Source: Lepas anatifera (taxonomy: Eukaryota; Arthropoda; Thecostraca; Lepadidae). Taken from it: 64,000 nucleotides of DNA. The translations under genes were made by a program, and so were the position numbers. Of the stretch, positions 1 through 12,300 are shown piece after piece. A model generated the notes under the pieces. The model ran no database searches. It saw only the letters and a list, made by a program, of their open reading frames with translations, and was not told the DNA's origin. Location: the NCBI GenBank assembly GCA_034440635.1, contig JAOTON010001048.1, forward strand, positions 5,001 to 69,000. The letters are read 5' to 3'. Position 1 is the stretch's first letter, and the number at the start of each line of letters is the position of its first letter.

Positions 1-57
1 GATGGATCCCTCGAAAAGCCCCTGCGCGCTAACTTACGCCCCGCGCAGCTGCGCGCT
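1..57 (+). CDS. AIFM3: AIFM3-like exon fragment at the window edge
   Basis: Read from base 1, the + strand gives a peptide with DGSLEKPLR followed by LRPAQLRA. This resembles the stretch of animal AIFM3 (LRPKEFFRA in human) that immediately precedes the next exon's IEVL segment. The frame stays open to a TAG at 88-90. A phase-0 GT donor after base 57 would join to the exon at 318 and give the same spacing as the human protein, but the donor (GTCTAC) is weak. A slightly longer exon is possible. Upstream exons, including the Rieske domain, lie outside the window. Confidence 0.5.
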
Positions 58-317
58 GTCTACCGCGCGTCTGGATCCCCCCAGCCTTAGTGAAGTACTA
101 TTCCGCGACGTAGACCTAGTGTAGGCCATCTCTGCAGATGAGTGATGAAATCGGAGACACCTGCGGGATGGACCGCTACACTGTCACACTTTCTTTCATT
201 GCTGGATAATGTTCTTCTAATATACATAGGTTTTCTCCAAAGCGTGCACTGCCCGATGTCCGCCTGTCCGTGCATCAGTCCCAGACTCGGAGATGAGTGA
301 GACTCGGTGGCCGGCAG

Positions 318-3300
318 ACGTCGGACATTGAGGTGCTGCTGGAGCACGAGGCTGTGGAGGTGGACGCGGCGGAGAAGAAGGTTCGCTTCGGCAACGGTGC
401 GGAACTGGAGTACACGAGACTGGTGGTCGCTACCGGCACTAGGTGGGTAGTGGACACCTCAGCTTGTGACGCAAACGCTGGCTTCTTTAGGGTTTCGGCA
501 AAAGGACATGGCACGGCGGAACCCTTAATCCTGTGCTTACCCACCAAAAACCCTTCTTCGAAATTGTTGAGCAGTTGAGCCCAACTTGGTATGGATGGCT
601 TCAAATAATGAGTACCAGTCCAGCATTGATGTCAGGTAGATGGTACGGGCTTGTTGCTCTGGTCGTTTGATGTAGAGTTATGGGCTGAGTCGTACTATCG
701 CTTAATATAGAGCTGTGGGCGACCTGCAGAAGTAGTGCTGAGTGGTTGTTGTAGAGCTGTGGGCGGCCTGCTGAGTGGTTGTTGTAGAGCTGCGGGCGGC
801 CTGCTGAGTGGTTGTTGTAGAGCTGTGAGCGGCCCTGGTTGGCTGTTGTAGAGCTGCGGGCGGCCTGCTGAGTGGTTGTTGTAGAGCTGCGGGCGGCCTG
901 CTGAGTGGTTGTTGTAGAGCTGCGGGCGGCCTGCTGGTTGGCTGTTGTAGAGCTGTGGGCGGCCTGCTGGTTGGTTGTTGTAGAGCTGTGGGCGGCCTGC
1001 TGAGTGGTTGTTGTAAAGCTGCGGGCGGCCTGCTGGTTGGCTGTTGTAGAGCTGTGGGCGGCCTGCTGGTTGGTTGTTGTAGAGCTGCGGGCAGCCTGCT
1101 GGTTGGCTGTTGTAGAGCTGTGGGCGGCCTGCTGAGTGGTTGTTGTAGAGCTGCGGGCGGCCTGCTGGTTGGTTGTTGTAGAGCTGCGGGCGGCCTGCTG
1201 GTTGGTTGTTGTAGAGCTGTGGGCGGCCTGCTGGTTGGTTGTTGTAGAGCTGCGGGCGGCCTGCTGGTTGGTTGTTGTAGAGCTGTGGGCGGCCTACTGG
1301 TTGGTTGTTGTAGAGCTGCGGGCGGCCTGCTGAGTGGTTGTTGTAGAGCTGTGGGCGGCCTGCTGAGTGGTTGTTGTAGAGCTGTGGGCGGCCTGCTGAG
1401 TGGTTGTTGTAGAGCTGCGGGCGGCCTGCTGGTTGGCTGTTGTAGAGCTGCGGGCGGCCTGCTGGTTGGTTGTTGTAGAGCTGTGGAGCGGCCTGCTGGT
1501 TGGCTGTTGTAGAGCTGCGGGCGGCCTGCTGGTTGGTTGTTGTAGAGCTGCGGGCGGCCTGCTGAGTGGTTGTTGTAGAGCTGCGGGCGGCCTGCTGAGT
1601 GGTTGTTGTAGAGCTGTGAGCGGCCTGCTGGTTGGCTGTTGTAGAGCTGCGGGCGGCCTGCTGGTTGGTTGTTGTAGAGCTGCGGGCGGCCTGCTGGTTG
1701 GCTGTTGTAGAGCTGCGGGCGGCCTGCTGAGTGGTTGTTGTAGAGCTGTGGGCGGCCTGCTGAGTGGTTGTTGTAGAGCTGCGGGCGGCCTGCTGAGTGG
1801 TTGTTGTAGAGCTGCGGGCGGCCTGCTGAGTGGTTGTTGTAGAGCTGCGGGCGGCCTGCTGGTTGGCTGTTGTGGAGCTGCGGGCGGCCTGCTGAGTGGT
1901 TGTTGTAGAGCTGCGGGCGGCCTGCTGAGTGGTTGTTGTAGAGCTGCGGGCGGCCTGCTGAGTGGTTGTTGTAGAGCTGCGGGCGGCCTGCTGGTTGGCT
2001 GTTGTAGAGCTGCGGGCGGCCTGCTGAGTGGTTGTTGTAGAGCTGCGGGCGGCCTGCTGAGTGGTTGTTGTAGAGCTGCGGGCGGCCTGCTGAGTGGCTG
2101 TTGTAGAGCTGCGGGCGGCCTGCTGAGTGGTTGTTGTAGAGCTGCGGGCGGCCTGCTGAGTGGTGCCGGGTGGTTTTTGGCAGGCCGCGGCGGATGACTG
2201 TTCCCGGCTCGGACCTGGAGGGCATCTGCGTGCTGCGCTCGCCGGAGGATTGCAACGGCGTGGCGGCCCGGCTGCCCGGCGGGCATGTCGTCATCCTCGG
2301 CAGCAGCTTCATCGGTGGGTTCGGGTCTCTGGGCTGGCCTGGTACCGCGGCAGCTCGGGGTGTGGCGTCACTTCTTCAGGCTTGATTTTTGGAACGACAG
2401 TGGGATATGATATTGGGAGGCTGAGTTGTATGTTCTGCGGGAAGTATTGAGTTCATCATTTGCCCCTGCACAGAAACAGTGCAGTTATTCGTTCGTGTAT
2501 TGGCGTGGTTTTCATATCAGATAGCAAACGTACCGGCTGCGCCTATGCAGTGAATGCCGACCGAGTTTCCCCTGCAGAGCTCACGATCTGCATCTGTAAA
2601 TCGAGTTAACACAATTGCTTCGAAGTGCACGATTTTGTCTGCGGTGTGCGAACGATGGAACCTACGTTTTCACTTGTCCTTTGTCTGGCATCCTTGGACA
2701 CGCCCAAAAACGTGCCACCTAAAGCTGTGAACGTCTTCCAGTCAGAGCGGCGATGGTGGTTCACTTTTAGCGCCAGTGTCGCCTACCATCCCGCTGCGAT
2801 ACCCTGTACGGGCGGCGGTTGGATATGTTTGCATACCAACCCCTGTAAGCGTGGAGATCTCGTTGCAAAATCTTCATCCTTATTTCAGGGATGGAGGTGG
2901 CTAGCTCCTGTGCAGGCAAAGCGGCGTCGGTAACGGTTGTGGCCGTGAATTCCGAACCGTACAGTAACGTGCTGGGCGATAAGATTGGTGCCATGGTGAG
3001 GAAGTTCTGCGAGTCCAAAGGTATCACGTTCAAGATGGGCCGCAGCATCAAAGAGTTCAAAGGAGAGGACAACAAGTTGAGTAAGGTTCGTATTCCAGCG
3101 TGACTGCGCACTGCCTAACCCGTCATGTGCCCTGGCAGGTGCTTTTTTATCCCCCTTCTCACACGAGAACCACCCGATTGATTTTCTTTAGGTAAGGTGA
3201 AATTGATAGCTTTATCCAAGAAAACTACAAAAATGTACATTGCGATTGTTTTGTATCTCCAGTTACGTTCTAATCGAGGTATATGTATTGAATTCGTCAT

Positions 3301-6300
3301 ATCCCTCTTTTATCCTGCCCTTTTCAAATACTTGAGGCTGGATTCCACTTTAAAGGTTGGGTGCGAAAACCATGCAAACACTACCGTCTTGTGTTTTATA
3401 CAATATCGTGTGAAATGACGTCATAGTATTAAAAACAGAAACCTGTCCTAAGCTGTGGGATAGGAAACCAAACTTTATGACGTCATGATATTAGGTGTTC
3501 TCACTTAACTGGACGAGAAAGGCCTCCGGAATGTTTAAAACCACCAACCAAGGCCTTACATATGGAGGAAAAAAATGCGCCCCGTGTATCACTTCTAGCA
3601 GTGTTTATGACGTTGTTTATTTAGTAATTTTCATGAAAAGACATTCCAAATTTTGACAGTATCTTTGTAGAGTAAAATTACCTAAGATCACTGTTTCCTA
3701 TGGTCAAAATCTCCAGATCAGAAATGAAACATCTTAAAATTGAGACTTTATACGAAACATATATTTGATACGTTACTCCTTATGCTTGTAACGCGCACAT
3801 GGTACTTAAAACAACATTTGAGATAGACGGTTAGTCGCTGTGTTCGATGGTGGGACACGTTATTCGCTAACTGGCGAACAAGTTTGTCAATGTATACGAT
3901 TTATACGAAATGAAATTTTTGAAGAACAGAATATTTAGGAGCACATTTAACACGATGATACGCCACAGCATTTAACCGGGATGTGAGGGAAGTTTACCAG
4001 ACATTATGAAGGTTGCATGACAATGTCACACAATATGACCAAAACGGTGAAGATAGGTAGGGTGGGGTGATAATCGCATATTTTTTAGAATTTCCCCACA
4101 AACCTGGTAAAATGATCTTTGTATATATACATAAACATTGTGAAAGTTTGAGCTCGCTAACTTAATTTTAAAACCCTGGCACCTTGGACCAAAGTTCTGT
4201 GGCAAACTGAGCTTAGCATGCAACTGGCCAGTTTGGTAGAGTAGTCAGCTAGCCAATAAACGCTGAAGTAAATGATCATGTTTCCTGACTTAGTGAACTG
4301 CTATAAGTTTACATTGTGCATCAGGCAGGGATCACATCTCTTCTTCTTCTCAGTATCCATTTCTCAAGGGACTCCTGGAATATTCCGTAGTCCAGCACTT
4401 GCCATTCCATACGCTCGCCGGGCAGCACCATGAGACATGCCTGCTTCTTGGTACTTGAGTCGGTGTAGTGGGTGAGAGTTCTCCCTTCCACTTTGCTCTG
4501 CGCCATCCTGTCCACCAGTCGGTCCAAGGACTGGGCCTCCAGCATGTTCAACATCTCCCTGTTTTTCACGTGGGGCATCGTGTCCACGTCAAAGCTTTGA
4601 GCATCCTCTCCTGGGACCTTCCAGGTCCTGCCAATTCAAGAGTTGGCCACCTCTACGACAGCTTTGACCGATTAAGTAAGCAAGAGCCCCTCACCACTGA
4701 GATTCGCTAGAGTTGTGTAGACCCTTACCCCTTATCCCTTACCTTTCTTTCACTGAGCCTCACATGCCTGTATGTGGGGGGCATGGGGCCATCCTGGTCA
4801 TCAACATTCTCTGTAAACCCCGTCTTTGCCTAACTGGTTGCTACCATCGGCAACTTCTACGATCCTTTCTTTTTCAACATCTTCAGAAATGACATAATCT
4901 TCATCGTCACTGTTACCACTCCTACCACTCTCACTGGACTTCATATCCCCCTCTTCATCCAAATGTTCTATCTCAGAGAGCAGCCTGAATTGAAACTGCC
5001 CAGACATGTCCTCCCCGTTTCTCTCCTCCACCTCCTTCTGCCGCCTCTTCTTCATGACCGCCGGGTACCAGACTGGATTCACTGAGCCACTGCACTCCAT
5101 CTTCCTGTCATTCCTCATGTCCACCAAGTAGATTCCCTTCATCTTTCCCATGCTCACACCCACTCCTGCTGCTTCCCCTCCCTCTTTGTTTCGTCCTCCT
5201 CGATGATGGTAGAGCTTATCCTTCTCCAAAACAAGCTCCTTGTATCTCTCCACGCTCTTCCTGTTTTTCCGTCCGCCCTTCTCATATCTCGACTACCGAG
5301 GATGACCTGGTACAGCTTCACCAGCCAGTGTACCAGGGTCTCGAAGCTGACGCAGGGAAGCGTGTCATGGTACCACTTTGCGGTCAAAATGTTTGCCACT
5401 TCCCTACAAGCCTGATCTGACCGGACTCCTTGCCTGGTTTGCCTCTTGCTGCTGTGGTATCGTAGCATCCCAACCGTGCTAGACAGAGTGGGCAGCTTGT
5501 TGGTGGGGCGGAACATTTGCATCGACGGGAAGGCAACACCCAGGCCATACTCATTTTTAGCCACGGGGACAGCCGCTCTTGTAGCGGGCTTGCTGGACGT
5601 AACTACTTAAGAGGCTTCTGACTCGGGGTCAGAGGCATGGGCGGACGCAGGGGGGGCATTCCGGTCATGGCCCCCCCCAAAGCGCTGGAGGGGGGCCAAA
5701 CTATCTTTTGCCCCCCAAACGTCAGAGAAATTTTTGAAAAAGGTGTTTACACTAGGTCTGTAGAGCAAAAAATATTTGCCCCCACCCCCTCCCCCCGGAG
5801 AGCGATCATGCGCTTGGAGAGGTAGCTTATACTAGGTCTGTCGAGCACTGAAAAAGGTGTTTACACTAGGTCTGTAGAGCAAAAAATCTTCGCTCCCCCC
5901 CCCCCCCCCAGGAGGAGAGGCAGACATGGGTTTGGCCCCCCAAAACTCGGGTCTGCGTCCGCCCCTGGTCGGAGGTGCCCTACTGGGCGGTGGCAGCCTG
6001 GCCTTTCTCCCATTCTTGATCCCCATCTGAAAATCAGCGTCAATCAAGCTTATTTGAAGTCGTTATTTCCACTTATAGAAAAGTTTTTATGCTCAGAATG
6101 ACCTCATAATAGCTTAACCATGAAAATTATGTGCCGTTCGTTTTAAAACGTGTCGGAATTTAAAGCTTATTGTCGGTATGAGGAGTTTGTCGGGAGCGTA
6201 ACTTTGTACACCTAACCCATTTACTACCTACCGTAGATATTGGCCGTAAAAGAGAAATTACGACTCCCTTCTTCCAGCTTCCAACAATAACTGATGATCG

Positions 6301-9300
6301 ATTCAGGAAATATGTTGATCTCATCGGTCTCATGTCTCGTGCGCAACAATAGTGCGCACGTTGGCTCGTGCTAGATTTTTTATCCGGAAGTTACTCCCGC
6401 TCCGTGAACACCAAGTATACCAAGGCATGTTTTTGTTGCAAGAACGCAACGACAGCCGTACATAGATTAAGAAAATGCAAACTTTTGCACCCCAACCATG
6501 TGCTTGCATTCCCAAATTTTCTCTCGTAGGCCATCTGAACCGTGCCAGGCGCCCTTTGAAAAGTGTTTCCTCTCCCGCTCCGCCCCCTGTGTCCCAGCAT
6601 GCGAGTAGCGACACTCCCAGGACGGGATATGGGGCTTTTCAGCAGGGGCGTCGCCACAGGGGGCCTGGGGGGTCGGGCCCTCACTCTGGGAAAGTGGGGG
6701 CCGACCCCCACTTTTGGCCGAAAATACCATTGAAAATGCCGAAGCGGACGTAGAGGTTTGGTCCACCATGGTCCTGCCTCCCCCCACTTTGGCTTCGCCC
6801 CCGCCCACTCGAAAGTCCGTGGCGACGCCCGTGCTCTTAAGCGTACGAAGTTACATCTCTCAATTTGTCCCGTTGCTGTGCTGAACTGCATTGGTCTGGA
6901 GGACAAAAAAGTAAAAACTTCAAGCCAAGGTGCCAGGGTTTTAAATGAATATTAGAGCTTAGGTCAATCAGAGTTTTCCTTTCCAAATATGCCACAGAAT
7001 CAGCACCCAGGTTTGTGAAATGCTAGTCCGATTTTTGCCATTTTGACGTAATTATCACTCCACCCTAGATAGGAATGAAAAGTGGAAATTGTCCCATACG
7101 TTTATGGTGTCATTATGATACAATGCGATTATACTTTTTCGTTATATTTCTTTGAAGTACGGTACAATAATTGTCTTATGGTGTCTTAGCAATACGAAAA
7201 CTCAGAACTGGCATTTCCTTTCCCGCGTGTCATTCTTGGCCTCGGTTTCAGACATAGTAGTCAAGGAGCCTGGTGTCCATCTCAGCTCTGCGGTGGGACT
7301 GCCAAGCTGTAGTTTCTGGTTTTGTCGGTAGGTGGTGCTGACGGACGACAGTGAGCTGCCTGCCTCCGTGTGTGTGCTGGCGATCGGCGTGATTCCCAAC
7401 ACTGAGTTCCTGAATGGCGTTGTGAAGATGGATAAACGTGGCCACGTGGAGGTCGATGAGGTGAGTGCTTGTGTTGAGTGCGTGAGCCTGCTTAAGGGGA
7501 GGGGACTCTTTTATAACAGTTTTCAAACTGAGAGAGCAGGATCGTGGAGCACGTCGAGAAAACGCTATTGGCATACCTTATTTCACTCTTCAGTTCTCTG
7601 GTTTCAAAAGTTGATAGATCTCGCTGTTCTGACCCGAGGAGCGTAGTTATAAATTGAAAATATGTTCGCTGGCCTGCCTCCTGGTGGACCTCGAATTCGA
7701 GGTCACAGTTCTCGTTGTGACCAATACTTTGTCTTCACCTATTGTACTATGATGATTCTGATAAAGGGCTGTACCCGAGTATATAATCTCAGTGTGTTTG
7801 CTTTATTTTTATCCAGTATTCGAGGAGGCAGACCATTAAACATATCAAGTTCTCTGGATTAAATACCCTCAATTCTTTATAAAAAGGCCGAATTCAAATC
7901 ATGAAGGAATCCCTTTGCATCAGCTATCCGCGCATGTCACGTGATACGTGCTATAAATAACATCGCTGTCGCAGCGTTACCGCCTCACAATTATATCCGA
8001 TGCCTAGTTGAACCCAGGGTAGTAAAAAGGGGGTATTTTCCTAGCTGTTGGAAGTGGAAACAAAATGTGGTATCCTGATTTTAAGACCTACATTGTCCAT
8101 AAATAATGTTCTGTTGTCAGAGCCTGATGGGTAACGTCCGACCTAGCCAGGTGACTGTTGGACCCGCTCTGTCATTCTTCTCTGTGTGGAGCGGGATCTG
8201 CCGCTGGGTTGTGGCCCGCTCTGTCCGTCCCCACCGTCTGGAGCGGGGCTCTCCTCTGGGTGGTGACCATCCCTGCCCTTCCCCAGCGTATGGAGACGTC
8301 GGTGGAGGGCGTGTTGGCGGCCGGTGACGTGGCGGCGGTGCCGCTGCCGCTGCTGGGAGGAGCGCGCCTGACCGTCGGCCACTGGCAGCTGGCCCTGTAC
8401 CTGGGCATGGCGGCAGGCGAGGCCGCCGCCGGTCGCAACATCAGCATCGACACTGTGCCCTTCTTCTGGACGGTGCTCTTCGGGAAGAGCATCCGCTATG
8501 CCGGTAAGAAAGGGTACTGTGTACTGCGAATTAAGACATATGATTGTGATGGTGATTATAGATTTAAACACATTTCGGAAATCAAGTGTTCTGTACCTTA
8601 AGAGTCAACGAAATCGGGTTGGGGAATCGTGTTCAGGAGTCGAAAATCCTTAGTTTCGATCACTTTCGAAGTAAATTTTCACTAGATTTAATGACCCACG
8701 TCGGTGAAAAATGGTCACCAATTGCGTCATTTTCCGTTCATACTTTCATTCCATTTTGACCTTGGGAACCCCTACTCAAGAATGAATCTAATATTTGGGG
8801 CTTATCTACGCACCAACTACCAGTCCTACGGCGTCGCCAACTCTTTCCCTGTTAGAATGGTTTCTCGGAAGTTAGCTTGCTCCTTGTTCAGGGAAGCCGC
8901 CGGGCTTTGCACCCCGGTCTTCTGCGTGGAAGCTAGCTGCATCGACCATTACACCACCGCCCCCCCCCATTCTACTGCTCAAGAATCACGACTCCTTCGA
9001 TCCCATATTATGGATAATTACATGTCAGATCGCGCACGAGTTGCCCTCTTTCCCTGCGAGTTTGTTGGCATTTTCGTGGCGTTTGTAACCGATATTGTGT
9101 ACACATTCCGGAGCATTTAGTCCAGTATAGGGATCAGTATAACAGATCACTGCAGGCCGCGTTATTTTGTGAACATTGCACGAGTCAAATACCGCGTGTG
9201 CGAACGGCGTGCTCTCAGGCCATTCCTAAGAAAGCATATCATACTGGACGTGTGCTTCGTCCGAACCAGCTGAAATTTGGTGTTGGTAGGCGTTAGGCCA

Positions 9301-12300
9301 TTTCATTTTTCAAAAGATATTTTTGTCAGGTTTCGCGTTTTTTCCGTTCCACGGTCCAAATGGAGTCGATCGGTGCCATTTTTATCGAAATCGGACAATA
9401 TTTAGGTCTGCCTCATGGGACGTGAAGATATCGAGTTTTCGTCAAAAATGGCTATAATAGGGACCAATACGGCTAACGCTGTAATGATCACGATAATTCC
9501 AAGCATTTTTTAGCCTGCTATTGCAAAATGTTCACACAGTCATGCTGGAATTATTTATACCATAGAATTTAGGCCATAGAATGTCGTAAACCAAGGGAGC
9601 AAGTGTCTGTAAGCTATGGTATAAAGGGCAATTCTCGTTTATGAGGACTCGACCAGCGGATTCTTGAGCTCACTACTGGAAATGCTTTGGGTGGTAAAAT
9701 CCTTCAAAAACAGTTCCGGGCTGAACATTATATTGCAGTTACATATGCTGATCGTGAAATATATTTTCAGAGTATCATAGCTATCTTCATGCTGTGGGCA
9801 CCCCGGCAGGTCACGCGCCTTAGTGGTGAGGAAGTGCGGGCGCATGACGTTGTCGCTACTTCGGGAAATGCACTCTCCTAGACATGCTTTAAAACTTCCT
9901 TGGAGAGCTAGGGAAGTTTACTTCTGGCGATTTTCAACCTGCAGAAATTATTCAACATGCTATTCACATTTGTATATGCTGGTCAAATCCTTCAGCATAC
10001 CAATACCTAGTTCTGCAACATCATTTGCCACTTTAAAGTACTTGATAAGGGTGTGAACCATGCTACAATGTTTGTTTGCAACCCATTCCAAAGGTTTTTT
10101 TGCCAGTCAGGGATGATCTGTCGGGCTGACGAACTGTAAAGTTGTCCAAGCATCGACTCTTACACCAGGTCAGCGGGCTGTGTGGTCTTGTCCAGGAACA
10201 CCGGCGAAACATCTTCTGAGAATCCTCCACTGGGGCGGATCATGTTGAGAAGCTTTTCGTCTATTTATTTTTTTGGCATTCCTGACAAAGTCGCTGCAGA
10301 GCCTGAACGACACAATTGGTGGCTGAATGTCCCTACGACATGTGACGTCGGAGGACTCCCAGAGCAGCCTTGGCTACTTGGTCGTCCACACCCTTGTGCC
10401 GGATGAGATCTTGATAAAGGTGCATGTCGCTGCTGGGTGCATCAGCTGCCACTGGCGCAAAAAGTCATGCGCCGACATACAAGAGAAGACGAAACTGCAC
10501 CATCCGGTGGAGCCTAGTCACCCTGATTTCGTCGTGCGTGAGCTGGTTTGCGAACATAAAAATAACCACGATCCTGCAGACACACTTCTTGGTAGGAAAA
10601 TGCATGCCAGGTGATACTATGTGCTGCCTAATTGTGTTAGTCTCCCTGTCGAAGAGAGCATTGAAATCAGGATGAATTATTGACAAGCACATTAGCAGCT
10701 CCCAAAGAGTTTGTTCATAAATTCATCACTAACTTTGGCCACTCATTGTGCCAGATTAAAGATTCAGATTTCATGAACCTTACCACTGTGGATCCACCAC
10801 GTGGGATGAGATACGTGAATCCTCTAGCTTTTCATCAAGCATGACGGGTGGCCAAAAGTAGTCGAAAAAGTATTTGTATGTTTGCAAATCATATGCGTAG
10901 GAACAGGGGGGAGCAGGAGGTCATGCCCCCATGTTCAAAAGCTTAACCACTGGCCCTATGGCGTTGACGAGAAATACACGATTCCAAAATACAACTTTCC
11001 TCCTTCAATGTTCAGGACGTTCCAGCACATAAGCTGCTGGTGCTGTACTTCATGAATATTTTTATGCTCTCAGACCAGCTCACGCACGACGAAAGCATGG
11101 TAAGGAAGCTCCACCGGATGACGCAGTTTCGTCTTCTCTTGTATGTCTGCGCATGACTTCGTGCGCCATTGGCAGCTGATGCACCCAGCAACGACATGCA
11201 CTTTTATCAAGACCTCATCCGGCACAAGGGTGTGGACGACCAATTAGCCAAGGCTGCTCTGGGGGTCCTCCGACGTCACATGTCGTAGGAACATTCAGCC
11301 ACCAATTGTGTCGTTCAGTCTCTGCAGCGACTTTGTCAGGAATGCCAAAAAAATAAATAGACGAAAAGCTTCTCAACATGATCCGCCCCAGTGGAGGATT
11401 CACAGAAGATGTTTCGTCGGTGTTCCTGGACAAGACCACACAGCCCGCTGACCTGGTGCAAGAGTCGACTTGGACAACTTTACAGTTCGTCAGCCCGACA
11501 GATCATCCCTGACTGGCAAAAAAAACCTTTGGAATGGGTTGCAAACAAACATTGTAACATGGTTCACACCCTTATCAAGTACTTAAAAGTGGTAAATGAA
11601 GCTGCAGAACGAGGTATTGGTATGCTGAGGGATTTGATCAGCAGAGAAAAATATGAATAGCAGCTTGAATAACTTCTGCAGGGGGAAAATCGCACAAGCA
11701 AACTTCCCTGGCTCTCCAAGGAAGTTTTAAAGCATGTCTAGGAGAGGGCTTTTCCCGAAGTAGCGACAACGTCATGCGCCCGCACTTGCTCACTACTAAG
11801 GCGCGCGGCCTGCAGGGGTGCTCACAGCATGAAGACAGCTGCGACATTCCGAAAATATCTTTCACGATCAGCACACGCAAATGCAATTCAACTTCCTGTC
11901 CAGAACTGTTTTTGACGCATTTTACCACCCAAAGCATTTCCAGTAGTCAGTCCAATAATTCGCCAATTGAGGCCTCATAAACGAAAATCGCCCTTAATAC
12001 CATAGCGTACAGAGACCTTGTTCCCTTGGTTTACGACATTCTACGGCCTCTAGCATGAATGTATAAACATTTTGCAATAGCATGCTTTAAAAAAACATGT
12101 TTGGAATTATCATGATCATTACAGCGTCAGCCGTATTGGTCCCCATTATAGCCATTTTTGACGAAAACTCGATATCTTAAGGTCCCATGAGGCAGACCTA
12201 AATATAATCTGATTTTGATAAAAATGTCACCGATCGACTCCACTTAGACCATAGAACGGGAAAAGTCACGAAACCCAACAAAAATAAAAAAAAAATTAAA

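Noticed and set aside
702..2312. Long frames on both strands over the 33-bp array (up to 536 residues)
   Set aside because: They mirror a stop-free repeat whose length is a multiple of three; they overlap on both strands and lie in an intron bounded by confident AIFM3 exons.
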